Source: an uncultured Burkholderiales bacterium (GTDB lineage Bacteria > Pseudomonadota > Gammaproteobacteria > Burkholderiales > Burkholderiaceae_C). From it: DNA of 13,704 nucleotides. Made by a program: the position numbers and the translations under genes. The notes under the pieces were generated by a model. That model ran no database searches. It saw only the letters and a list, made by a program, of their open reading frames with translations, and was not told the DNA's origin. The DNA is taken from contig CAISQQ010000367.1 of NCBI GenBank assembly GCA_903887655.1, forward strand, positions 1-13,704, read 5' to 3'. Shown piece after piece: positions 7,198-13,704 of this stretch (the first letter of the stretch is position 1; each line of letters opens with the position of its first letter).

Positions 7198-7220
7198 CTG
7201 TTGCTATTACAACGCAACAG
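7198..7220. promoter_or_regulatory. CTGTTGC-N9-GCAACAG palindrome, possible operator
   Basis: CTGTTGC (7198-7204) and GCAACAG (7214-7220) are exact inverted repeats around nine bases. The site lies 11 bases upstream of the -35 hexamer of the minus-strand promoter and about 90 bases before the plus-strand gene starting at 7312. Position and symmetry fit binding of a dimeric regulator. No T-run follows. The rest of the 209-bp divergent gap holds only weak promoter-like sequence, such as TAGAAT at 7276-7281 for the plus strand. Confidence 0.45.
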
Positions 7221-7311
7221 TGGGCGTGCAGGATGACAACAAGTCCATGGATACTGTAAAGTTCTTTTAAAGCCTTAGAATGAATTTCATGCCAAGACAA
7301 AGGTCCAGCCC

Positions 7312-7665
7312 ATGCGCTCAACACCCTTGACTCATTTCAAAAGCTTCAACCGCTTCAGATGGGCACTCATTTGCGCAGGGCTCTTGCTAGGGTTTACCCA
7401 AGCCCAAAGTGCCAACCCAACGATCAAAAGCCGAGATTTGCCCCCCTCCCTGTACAACTACTGGGTCAAACAAAAACCCGACATGGGCAACTTGGGTCAC
7501 TGCGCGGTGGCCTTTGACAGCAGCACGGACGAAAACAAAATGGCGTATGGATGCTCCATTTTCATCAAAATGTCGGCACAAGGTGAGCGCAAAGCCCTGC
7601 AATACTGCGAAACAATGAGAGCCGATCATCAAATCAAAGCGCCTTGCCAACTCGTGGTCGAATAA
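7312..7665 (+). CDS. Small exported four-cysteine protein, function unknown
   Basis: 117 residues with a basic start, a hydrophobic core (about 17-29) and a likely signal cleavage near AQS-A (33/34). The mature chain of about 84 residues has four cysteines (64, 81, 99, 112), which could form two disulfides in the periplasm. The segment GHCAVAFDSSTDENKMAYGCS followed by a helix-like GERKALQYCETM and APCQLV is faintly like the small-repeat DUF4189 type, but I do not recognise the family. The ATG at 7312 has AAAGG (7299-7303) eight bases before it; an ATG at 7289 is out of frame. It is divergent from the Gly/Tyr-rich exported protein, and its end faces the MAPEG gene with 40 bp between the stops. 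Confidence 0.8.
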   Translation: MRSTPLTHFKSFNRFRWALICAGLLLGFTQAQSANPTIKSRDLPPSLYNYWVKQKPDMGNLGHCAVAFDSSTDENKMAYGCSIFIKMSAQGERKALQYCETMRADHQIKAPCQLVVE

Positions 7666-7705
7666 GGCACAGGCCAGACTTGTCGCGAGCGTGCCCAAGG
7701 CGGCG

Positions 7706-8080
7706 TTAAATTGAGATCGCCATGAGGCTCACCACACACACATAAGCCACTGTCCAACAAACAGTGCGCCAGATGGGCCGATCGGTGACATAAAAGAAGA
7801 CATAAAGCCACCGGGCCACGATGAACACCACACTCAATTGATCCACCCGTGGGCCCTCTACGCCGGCCAAAGTGGCCAAAATGACCGCTGCCGCAAAAAA
7901 AGGAAAGGCCTCAAAACTGTTGTGCTGCGCGGCATTGGCGCGCGCGCGAAACCCGGTCTGACGCCCCAACCACTCCCGCGGATTGTGGTTGTCAAAATCT
8001 TTGAATTGCCACTTGGCGATGGTGGTGCAGATCACGGGCGTGATGCCCGCCAATAAAACACATAAATAGGCAATGTTCAT
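7706..8080 (-). CDS. MAPEG family integral membrane protein
   Basis: 124 residues with four predicted membrane helices (about 3-20, 58-75, 82-99, 105-122). The loop after TM1 carries RARANAAQHNSFEAFPFF (45-62), the hallmark of the MAPEG family (membrane-associated proteins in eicosanoid and glutathione metabolism): R-A-x-x-A-x-x-N with E57 and P60 at the start of TM2. Eukaryotic members are glutathione-dependent transferases or isomerases. The bacterial role is mostly untested; a membrane glutathione transferase or peroxidase is the usual guess. The start at 8080 has AGGGAT six bases ahead. It is divergent from the DHA2 transporter gene across 176 bp. In that gap a minus-strand TTGACA (8175-8170) could be a -35, but no good -10 follows at proper spacing. 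Confidence 0.9.
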   Translation of the reverse strand: MNIAYLCVLLAGITPVICTTIAKWQFKDFDNHNPREWLGRQTGFRARANAAQHNSFEAFPFFAAAVILATLAGVEGPRVDQLSVVFIVARWLYVFFYVTDRPIWRTVCWTVAYVCVVSLMAISI

Positions 8081-8242
8081 GTTTCAATCCCTGTTTGAAT
8101 TCAACCCTTTGCCCCTGGGGTGAGGAAGACCTGCACCGCTAGGATGGCAATGCTAGAGAATAGCACCCCTGTCAATTTCTCGCTTTCGGGTCTGGGCAAT
8201 CGTCTCTTCGGGCCCGGGCTGCAAATGCCAGGCGTTGGAACC

Positions 8243-8248
8243 TACAAT
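8243..8248 (+). promoter_or_regulatory. Candidate -10 box just before the DHA2 transporter start
   Basis: TACAAT matches five of six bases of the -10 consensus and ends eight bases before the ATG at 8257, so transcription from it would begin at or next to the start codon. The -35 position (8219-8225) is poor. No Shine-Dalgarno is present before the ATG, which would fit a leaderless message, but the call rests on one hexamer. Confidence 0.25.
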
Positions 8249-8256
8249 GCCTAGTC

Positions 8257-9690
8257 ATGACCAAGATTGAAGCACTCCTCCACCCCTCCCACATTGTGCC
8301 CCTCATCGTGGCCACGGCGTTTTTCATGGAGAACTTGGACGGCTCCATCATCAATACGGCACTGCCCCAAATGGCCTTGTCCTTCGGGGTGAATGCGGTG
8401 GACATGAGCATTGGCATCACCTCTTACTTGATCACGCTGGCGGCCTTCATCCCCTTGAGTGGCTGGTTTGCCGATCGATTTGGTGCGCAACGCGTCTTTG
8501 GGGGCGCTGTCACCCTCTTCACCCTGGCCTCGATGGGCTGCGCTTGGAGTGAAACGCTCCCAGTCTTCACCCTCGCTCGAATCCTCCAAGGCATGGGAGG
8601 GGCCATGATGGTCCCTGTGGGCCGCCTCATTGTGCTCAGAATCACACCCAAAGACCAACTGGTGAAAGTGGTGGCCCTCATCACTTGGCCCGGTCTCTTG
8701 GCCCCCATTGTCGGGCCACCCCTGGGAGGCTTCATCACCACCTACTTTTCCTGGCACTACATTTTTTATCTGAATGTCCCCTTGGGACTCTTGGGGCTTT
8801 GGCTGATCCACAAATTCATCACCAACGACAGCGAAGACAGCACCAGACCCTTGGACTGGTTGGGTTTCTTGCTCATCGGGTCGGGACTGGCCACCTTTGT
8901 CATGGGCATGGAGTCCTTGGGCAATGAAGGACTGTCTGAGCGCTGTGGGCTGCTTTTTTTGGCATGCGCCGCATTGGGCCTGTTGTCTTGGTGGCACACC
9001 CAGCGGCACCCTGCACCGCTATTGAACTTCAAGGTGTTGCGTGTGCCCACCTTCGGCACCATTTTCTTTTACGGATCCCTCACTCGGGTGTGCATTGGTG
9101 CCACGCCGTTCTTGGCGCCACTGATGTTTCAAGTGGCGTTTGGCTACAACGCGTTTGAGTCTGGCCTCTTGCTGCTGTCGGCCATGCTGGGCAATTTGGG
9201 GCTGAAGCCGTTCACGCCCAAGTTACTTCGGCGCTTTGGGTTTCGCTCGATCTTGATCGTCAATGGTGGCCTCGCCGCGTGCTCGGCTTTTGCCATCGCG
9301 CTCTTGGACCCGGGCTCGCCCGTGGTGCTCATTGCGCTCACCATGTTGATCTATGGCGTGACTCGCTCCATGCAATTCACCTGCATCCAAACGATGGCCT
9401 TTGCCGATGTGCCACCCACGCAGATGAGTGGCGCCAATACGCTCTTTAGCACCATGGCGCAGCTCACCCAAGGTGTGGGGGTGGCCTTGGGTGCCACCGT
9501 CATCCACGCCAGTGTTTACTGGCGCCTGGGCGACATCAACCAGCCCCAACCCAAGGACTTTGACCTCGCTTTTGCTGCAGTGGGTGCCCTGATCTTGATC
9601 TCTCTTTGGGGCTACCGGTCGCTTCAGCTGGATGCGGGAGCGAGCGTGAGCAAACATGAACCATTCCAAGCCAAGAAAGCAAATCCATGA
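8257..9690 (+). CDS. MFS transporter, DHA2 (EmrB/QacA-type) family
   Basis: Inner-membrane proton antiporter, 477 residues, long enough for the 14 membrane segments of the DHA2 drug:H+ family. Motif D1, ENLDGSIINTALPQMA, is at 25-40 in TM1. Motif A, GWFADRFGAQRV, is at 69-80. LARILQGMGGAMMVPVGR (107-123) is the TM4 region. Motif C, GLLAPIVGPPLGG, is at 146-158 in TM5 and is typical of exporters. These are the classic signatures of multidrug or organic-anion efflux pumps. No EmrA-type membrane-fusion partner lies beside it. Its TGA (9688-9690) overlaps the ATG (9687-9689) of the haloacid dehalogenase gene, so the two are probably translationally coupled, and the transported compound may relate to that enzyme. 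Substrate is otherwise unknown. No Shine-Dalgarno is visible at the start. Confidence 0.9.
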   Translation: MTKIEALLHPSHIVPLIVATAFFMENLDGSIINTALPQMALSFGVNAVDMSIGITSYLITLAAFIPLSGWFADRFGAQRVFGGAVTLFTLASMGCAWSETLPVFTLARILQGMGGAMMVPVGRLIVLRITPKDQLVKVVALITWPGLLAPIVGPPLGGFITTYFSWHYIFYLNVPLGLLGLWLIHKFITNDSEDSTRPLDWLGFLLIGSGLATFVMGMESLGNEGLSERCGLLFLACAALGLLSWWHTQRHPAPLLNFKVLRVPTFGTIFFYGSLTRVCIGATPFLAPLMFQVAFGYNAFESGLLLLSAMLGNLGLKPFTPKLLRRFGFRSILIVNGGLAACSAFAIALLDPGSPVVLIALTMLIYGVTRSMQFTCIQTMAFADVPPTQMSGANTLFSTMAQLTQGVGVALGATVIHASVYWRLGDINQPQPKDFDLAFAAVGALILISLWGYRSLQLDAGASVSKHEPFQAKKANP

Positions 9691-10376
9691 AAAAACTCAT
9701 CGTCTTTGATGCGTATGGCACCCTCTTTGATGTCTACAGCATTGCTTGGCAAGCAGAGCAACTCTTTCCCGCCCACGGGATGGCCTTGGCCAATTTGTGG
9801 CGGGATAAACAAATTGAGTACACCCGCTTGATCTCGTTGAGTGACCCGAGCAACCCCTTGGGCTCGGCCTATTTTGAGCCGTTTTGGGATCTGACACAAA
9901 AGGCCTTGGCGTACAGTTGCGAACGACTGAAATTAACCCTCAGCACCCAAGCTCGCGAGCAGTTGATGATGGCCTACGATCACCTGAGCCCTTTTGAAGA
10001 AAACGAGGAGGTTTTAAAAACGCTCAAAACGCTCGGGCGCCAAACAGCGATCCTCTCCAACGCCAATGCCAACATGCTCGAGCGCGTGATTGAGCACGCC
10101 AAGTTGACACATTACTTTGACCAAGTCATCTCCATTGAGAGCGTGCGCCAGTTCAAAACCCACCCCAGCAGTTACGGCTTGGTGCATGAGCGCTTTTCCT
10201 TAGAAGCTCAAGAGATCTTGTTTGTCTCCAGCAACGCTTGGGATGCCTTGGGTGCGACTTGGTTTGGCTGGGACACCTTTTGGCTCAACCGCCAAGGACT
10301 CCCCGATGAGACGCTGGGACCCAGGCCCGCTTATACCGGTGCGAGCTTGAAGGATTTGCTCCACTGTATTGATTGA
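9687..10376 (+). CDS. Haloacid dehalogenase, type II (S-2-haloacid dehalogenase-like)
   Basis: HAD-superfamily hydrolase, 229 residues, the usual length of type II 2-haloacid dehalogenases, which convert S-2-haloacids to R-2-hydroxyacids. The catalytic set known from L-DEX is present: nucleophile D8 and T12 in VFDAYGTLFDV, R39 (halide-binding Arg), S124-N125 in AILSNAN, K157, Y163, and the diagnostic SSNAWD (181-186) with N183 and D186. The cap domain occupies roughly residues 15-95. The full set makes real dehalogenase activity plausible, although annotated members often have unknown natural substrates. The start ATG overlaps the stop of the upstream DHA2 transporter by four bases (ATGA), so the two form one operon. 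The downstream amidase gene is convergent, with its stop 73 bp beyond. Confidence 0.92.
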   Translation: MKKLIVFDAYGTLFDVYSIAWQAEQLFPAHGMALANLWRDKQIEYTRLISLSDPSNPLGSAYFEPFWDLTQKALAYSCERLKLTLSTQAREQLMMAYDHLSPFEENEEVLKTLKTLGRQTAILSNANANMLERVIEHAKLTHYFDQVISIESVRQFKTHPSSYGLVHERFSLEAQEILFVSSNAWDALGATWFGWDTFWLNRQGLPDETLGPRPAYTGASLKDLLHCID

Positions 10377-10409
10377 ATGAATGGGCTGTGCTTTCAAAAC
10401 CTTCCCACA

Positions 10410-10449
10410 TTGAAGCCTTGAACTGTTGAACCGTTGAACTGTTGAAGCA
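10410..10449. repeat. Five-unit tandem octamer repeat (TTGAAnnn)
   Basis: Five consecutive 8-base units: TTGAAGCC, TTGAACTG, TTGAACCG, TTGAACTG and TTGAAGCA. The first five bases are invariant and the last three vary. The array fills the second half of the 73-bp gap between the convergent dehalogenase and amidase genes and stops exactly at the amidase stop codon (10450-10452). No strong terminator hairpin was seen in this gap. An 8-base unit would shift frame if it expanded into the gene end. Confidence 0.8.
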
Positions 10450-11790
10450 TTAAACCCTGAAAGACTGCAAACAAGACTCCACACCCCATGCGATGCCCAG
10501 CAGCTCGGCGTCGTGGTGAGCGAGATGAGAGAGCATCAACCCCATGGGCAACTCATCCGCTTGGTGACACGGCAAGCTGATCGAGCAGCCGTCCAGGAAG
10601 TTGAACAACGACGTGTTTCTGAGCATCAATCGGTTGGCTTGTCCAAAGGCTTCATCGTCTTGGCGCAACGACGCGATGGCTGGCGCCACCAGGGGTGTTG
10701 TGGGGCACAAGAGCGCATCAAACCCTGAAATTTCTTGCTTGACTCTTGCTATCCAGTTTGCGCGCGCCTTGAGCACATCCCAATAATGAGCCGCACTCAC
10801 CCCCTGGCCTTGCTTTAAGCGCACCACAACGCGGGGGTCCATGCGGTTTTCATGGGCCTGCACCAAGGCGTGGTGTTCTGCCCAGGCCTCGATGGGCGAG
10901 AGTCCAGCGGGCGAATTGATCACAGCCATCTCCTTCAAAATGGCACACTCCTTTTGCACGATGATGGCCCCGGCTCGAGACAAGGCCGACAAGCTGCGCT
11001 CCAAAGCACGGGCAACGCAGTCGTCCACATCATCCAAGACCACACTGTGGGGCAACAGGAATTGGAGCCCTTTGAGGTCTCTTTTTTCGACGCTCAAGGC
11101 TTGGCCCGACAGCACCTGGTCGAGCTCGATGGCGTCTTGCACACTGTTGGTGATGGCGCACACCGTGTCCATGGCGGGAGACAGGGGCACGGTGCCTCGG
11201 ATACTTACCCGGCTTTGTGTGTTTTTAAATCCCACCAGACCACAAAGTGCAGCCGGTATTCGAATCGAGCCACCCGTGTCCGAGCCCAGCGCGGCGTGGC
11301 AAATACCCAATGCCACCGAAACCGCCGCACCACTGCTCGAGCCACCTGGAATTCTGGGCGTTTGAGGGTCGCAAGGATTGACCGGCGTGCCGTGGTGGGG
11401 ATTGATTCCAATCCCCGAGAAGGCCAACTCAGTCATGTTGGTGCGACCCAAGACTATCGCGCCGCTCGCCTTCAAGGCTTGCACGGCGGGTGCATCTTGT
11501 GGGGCCACGGGGGAGCCTTGCAGCACCAGACTGCCCGCACTCGTGCATTCACCTTGCACATCGTAGAGGTCTTTGATGCTGACAGGCAAGCCCAAGAGGG
11601 GCTGTGCGATAGCGGACAAGGGCTCATCCAGCGCGCGTTGGTCAAGGGCTCGGGCCTGCGCCAAGGCGTCTTCGGTGTAGAGCTTTAAGAACACCGATTG
11701 AGCCAGCGGGGACTGCGCCAGACCCAAGGAGCGTGCAATCAAGTCCTCGTGGCTGAGACCTTGGGCGAGTTGCTGTTTCATCGAACTCAT
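10450..11790 (-). CDS. Amidase, amidase-signature (AS) family
   Basis: Hydrolyses carboxamide C-N bonds with a Ser-cisSer-Lys triad; 446 residues. The catalytic Lys is K73 in GLPVSIKDLYDV. The glycine/serine signature GGSSSGAAVSVA (149-160) gives the cis-serine S151. The nucleophile is S175 in LGSDTGGSIRIPAALCGLVGFK. The 24-residue gap between the two serines matches the family. Substrate cannot be deduced. It is shorter than GatA (about 485), there is no gatB/gatC beside it, and context argues against the tRNA amidotransferase. ATG 11788-11790 has TAGGAG (plus-strand 11799-11804) eight bases ahead, favoured over an in-frame ATG at 11781. It starts 26 bases after the phhB stop on the same strand, so the two are probably one transcript. 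The gene ends directly against an octamer repeat. Confidence 0.92.
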   Translation of the reverse strand: MSSMKQQLAQGLSHEDLIARSLGLAQSPLAQSVFLKLYTEDALAQARALDQRALDEPLSAIAQPLLGLPVSIKDLYDVQGECTSAGSLVLQGSPVAPQDAPAVQALKASGAIVLGRTNMTELAFSGIGINPHHGTPVNPCDPQTPRIPGGSSSGAAVSVALGICHAALGSDTGGSIRIPAALCGLVGFKNTQSRVSIRGTVPLSPAMDTVCAITNSVQDAIELDQVLSGQALSVEKRDLKGLQFLLPHSVVLDDVDDCVARALERSLSALSRAGAIIVQKECAILKEMAVINSPAGLSPIEAWAEHHALVQAHENRMDPRVVVRLKQGQGVSAAHYWDVLKARANWIARVKQEISGFDALLCPTTPLVAPAIASLRQDDEAFGQANRLMLRNTSLFNFLDGCSISLPCHQADELPMGLMLSHLAHHDAELLGIAWGVESCLQSFRV

Positions 11791-11816
11791 GGCGTGCGCT
11801 CCTACACTGTGCGTGT

Positions 11817-12125
11817 CTAGGGGTTGAATGGGCCCCAAACTTGATCCATACCCAAGGCCAAGGCTTGATCTCTCAAGGTCAGCGCTCCCACCTCATGGGT
11901 GCTCAACACCACCTCAACCGTGGCATAGACATTGGTCCAGTGGGGATGGTGATCTTGCTGCTGAGCCAAACGGGCCACTTGGGTCATGAAAGCAAAGGCT
12001 TGGTCGAAATCCTTGAACTCAAAAACTCGTCTCATCGAACGACCCTGATCATCGATGTGCCACGCGGGCACCTTGGCTCTCAAGGCTTGGAGCTGCTGCG
12101 CGTTCAAGGGCAGGGGTTTGGTCAT
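11817..12125 (-). CDS. phhB: Pterin-4a-carbinolamine dehydratase
   Basis: Dehydrates 4a-hydroxytetrahydrobiopterin to quinonoid dihydropterin, recycling the cofactor of aromatic amino-acid hydroxylases. 102 residues, the family size. The family signature is seen as QDHHPHWTNVYATVEVVLSTHEVGALTLRD (57-86), with H59, H60 and H77 as the active-site histidines and W63 and Y67 conserved. The frame is open 18 codons further upstream, but MTKPLPLNAQQLQALRAKVPAW is the normal start; the Shine-Dalgarno is weak. No phenylalanine hydroxylase gene (phhA) is in the window, so the partner must be elsewhere, or the protein serves another pterin enzyme. It is followed after 26 bp by the amidase. An intrinsic terminator and competing hairpins lie just upstream. 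Confidence 0.93.
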   Translation of the reverse strand: MTKPLPLNAQQLQALRAKVPAWHIDDQGRSMRRVFEFKDFDQAFAFMTQVARLAQQQDHHPHWTNVYATVEVVLSTHEVGALTLRDQALALGMDQVWGPFNP

Positions 12126-12153
12126 CCAGGTCTGGCTCAACGTTGGGTTCAAC

Positions 12154-12199
12154 AAAAAACGACCCCAACATGAATTCAAGCTTCAAATCCAGTTGGGTC
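12154..12199 (-). terminator. Intrinsic terminator after the Bug binding-protein gene
   Basis: On the minus strand GACCCAAC (12199-12192) pairs with GTTGGGGTC (12169-12161), with one bulged G, and is followed by a run of six T (12159-12154). It lies about 50 bases after the Bug stop and about 30 bases before the phhB start. The loop is about 22 bases, longer than usual. The GTTGGG arm can instead pair with a second CCCAAC further on (12147-12142). Confidence 0.6.
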
Positions 12200-12250
12200 C
12201 AAATTCAGCAGGTCATGAGGTTAAGAAGTCCTGCGCTCAACGCACTGAGC

Positions 12251-13243
12251 TCAATCGGCCTCAATGCCACGCATCTTGATCACCCGTCCCCAACGCGGAT
12301 AATCCTTGGCCACAATTTGGGTCAACTCCTCGGGTGTTGAGCTCTCGGCATCCAACCCAGCTTTGCTGAGCAAGTCGCGAATCTCAGGCATCTTCAGCAC
12401 TGCCGCAGTCTCTTTGCTCAAACGATCAACCATGTCCTTGGGCGTCTTGGCAGGATAAAACAAGGCGTACCACATCTCAACATCAATGCCCTTGTAGCCC
12501 AACTCAACAAAGGTGGCAACGTTGGGGGCCACAGGGTGGCGCTTGGGGCTGCCCACGGCCAACGCCAACAATTTGCCCGAATTCACAAAGCCTTGGGCCA
12601 CATGGACCGGCAAGAAACCCACCATCAATTCACCCGAGAGCAAATCGTTGGTGTAACCCGCAGAGCCTTTGTAGGGAACGTGCAAGAGGTCGAGTTTGGT
12701 CTCCAGCTTCAAGAGCTCCATCGCCATGTGGTGTGGCGTGCCAACACCGGGCGAGCCAAAATTCACAGCGCCGGGCTTGGACTGTGCCATGTGAATCAAA
12801 TCCTGCACGGATTTGATCCCGCTTTTGGGGTTGGTGACCAGCATCAAGGTGCCCCAGGCGGTCATGGACACCGGCGCAAAATCTTTGACGGGATTGAAAG
12901 GCACATTTTTGTACAACTGCTGTGCGATGAGCATGGTGTTGGCCCCCATCAAAATGGTCGAGCCGTCGGCGGGGGCCTTGGCCACCATGTCCGCGCCAAT
13001 GTTGCCGCTGGCACCGGGTGAATTTTGGACCACGATAGGAACACCCAAACGCTCACCGAGCTTGGGAGAAATGGCGCGGGCAATGGTGTCCATGCCCGTG
13101 CCGGGTGTAAAGGGCACGATCATTTTGACCGACTGAAGCGGCGCTTGAGCCTGAGTCCATGAACACCAACATGCAACCATCAGCACCCAGGCACAACGCC
13201 CCATGCTCCAACGATTTTGAAGATTTGGTCGGTTTGAATCCAT
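12251..13243 (-). CDS. Bug family tripartite tricarboxylate transporter substrate-binding protein
   Basis: Periplasmic solute-binding protein of the TctC/Bug family, 330 residues. A signal peptide covers about residues 1-34 (basic region around N10-R16, hydrophobic core, cleavage after AQA). The mature start VKMIVPFTPGTGMDTIARAISPKLGERLG has the Bug ligand-loop pattern, and VVQNSPGASGNIGADMVAKAPADGSTIL (71-98) is the second signature. VPYKGSAGYTNDLLSGEL and a conserved C-terminal region follow. Such proteins bind carboxylates or similar small organics, and many in Burkholderiales are orphans with no TctA/TctB membrane partner nearby, as here. The binding pocket does not reveal the ligand. ATG 13241-13243 has AAGGGA (plus-strand 13251-13256) seven bases ahead and is preferred to the upstream in-frame start at 13294. 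It is divergent from the livG-like gene across 264 bp that I read as non-coding, with no firm promoter. Confidence 0.93.
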   Translation of the reverse strand: MDSNRPNLQNRWSMGRCAWVLMVACWCSWTQAQAPLQSVKMIVPFTPGTGMDTIARAISPKLGERLGVPIVVQNSPGASGNIGADMVAKAPADGSTILMGANTMLIAQQLYKNVPFNPVKDFAPVSMTAWGTLMLVTNPKSGIKSVQDLIHMAQSKPGAVNFGSPGVGTPHHMAMELLKLETKLDLLHVPYKGSAGYTNDLLSGELMVGFLPVHVAQGFVNSGKLLALAVGSPKRHPVAPNVATFVELGYKGIDVEMWYALFYPAKTPKDMVDRLSKETAAVLKMPEIRDLLSKAGLDAESSTPEELTQIVAKDYPRWGRVIKMRGIEAD

Positions 13244-13507
13244 CGATCGATCCCTTATAAAGAATAAGCACTTCGAAGAGCCTGGGCTCCTCACAATGGG
13301 CGCATTCTATCGCTGTGAAGACCTGACCCACGAAGCACCCTCTTTCGACCTTGAGGCGTTGGGGGTTATGCGGCTTGTTTCAACACAAAAAATCGGATTC
13401 AAAAACACCTAGGACAAACCCTCAAATGGTGGCAAAAATCAACAAAACAAACATTCGCGATGGGCCCTCGTGTTAAGCTAATTTCCACGGCCCACTCTCT
13501 CGACCTC

Positions 13508-13704
13508 ATGACCCCTTCGATCATTCTTGAAACGCGAGATCTGCAAAAAGACTTCAAAGGCTTTGTCGCGGTCAATCGGGTGTCTTTGCAGGTGCAACGC
13601 GGTCACATCCACGCCATCATTGGACCCAATGGGGCGGGCAAAACCACGTTTTTTAACCTGCTCACCAAATTTTTAGCCCCCAGCGCGGGCCGTATTCTTT
13701 TTAA
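13508..13704 (+). CDS. livG: ABC transporter ATP-binding protein, LivG-like (3'-truncated)
   Basis: The first 65 codons of a nucleotide-binding subunit; the window ends inside the gene. LETRDLQKDFKGFVAVNRVSL (residues 7-27) gives the A-loop strand, and IIGPNGAGKTTFFNLLTKFLAPSAGRILF (37-65) contains Walker A at 39-46. The FKGFVAVN-VSL lead-in, the HIHAIIGPNGAGKTTFFNLLT wording and the F-L-P-SAGRI continuation are those of branched-chain amino-acid transporter ATPases (LivG), which power uptake of Leu/Ile/Val or related amides with LivH, LivM, LivF and a binding protein. Walker B and the signature motif are beyond the end, so the subfamily is probable rather than certain. No Shine-Dalgarno is seen; the leader just before the ATG is pyrimidine-rich. 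Confidence 0.8.
   Translation, partial: MTPSIILETRDLQKDFKGFVAVNRVSLQVQRGHIHAIIGPNGAGKTTFFNLLTKFLAPSAGRILF

Noticed and set aside
8251..9009. 252-codon minus-strand open frame antisense to the DHA2 gene
   Set aside because: Same reasoning: composition is that of a mirror frame, and the opposite strand codes for a motif-complete transporter.
10852..11688. 278-codon plus-strand open frame antisense to the amidase
   Set aside because: It covers the amidase triad region and its translation is Arg/His/Gly-rich with no recognisable fold.
13296..13412. 38-codon plus-strand open frame in the Bug/livG gap
   Set aside because: No Shine-Dalgarno, no recognisable sequence, and length expected by chance.
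12251..13704. Bug protein and LivG-like ATPase as one uptake system
   Set aside because: Bug proteins serve tripartite tricarboxylate transporters, not ABC importers, and the genes are divergent; proximity alone is not evidence of partnership.

Overview
The window looks like ordinary chromosome of a betaproteobacterium, most likely Burkholderiales/Comamonadaceae (Limnohabitans- or Rhodoferax-like). The grounds are the moderately high GC, a betaproteobacterial-type phasin, a Bug-family periplasmic binding protein, a LivG-type ABC ATPase, and protein sequences that read like that family. The genus is inference; no rRNA or species marker is present. I see no tRNA or rRNA gene, insertion sequence, prophage or CRISPR array, and no stretch over 300 bases without a gene.

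Layout. Position 1 falls inside prlC (M3 oligopeptidase A, C-terminal two thirds), which runs convergently into rpiA. rpiA and pyrD are divergent. pyrD converges on a phasin gene. The phasin and a 12-TM MFS exporter are divergent across a 218-bp region rich in palindromes. Next come a DEDDh 3'-5' exonuclease with an accessory C-terminal domain, a likely bidirectional terminator, and two small exported proteins transcribed divergently (one Gly/Tyr-rich, one with four cysteines). A MAPEG-family membrane protein lies on the minus strand. Divergent from it is a two-gene plus-strand unit: a DHA2-type MFS transporter overlapping a type II haloacid dehalogenase by ATGA. Convergent with this unit is a minus-strand series: Bug binding protein, terminator, pterin carbinolamine dehydratase (phhB), amidase. 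The window ends in the first 65 codons of a livG-like ABC ATPase, divergent from the Bug gene.

How the genes work together. Most are independent housekeeping or nutrient genes: peptide turnover (prlC), pentose phosphate (rpiA), pyrimidine synthesis (pyrD) and PHA granule coating (phasin). The DHA2 transporter and the dehalogenase are the clearest coupled pair. phhB and the amidase are probably co-transcribed. The Bug protein and the LivG-like ATPase fit a lifestyle of scavenging organic acids and amino acids.

I found no convincing undescribed system. The items most worth a second look are non-coding: a five-unit octamer repeat abutting the amidase stop, competing GTTGGG/CCCAAC hairpins ahead of phhB, a TGCA-rich leader in front of the phasin, and palindromes in three intergenic regions.
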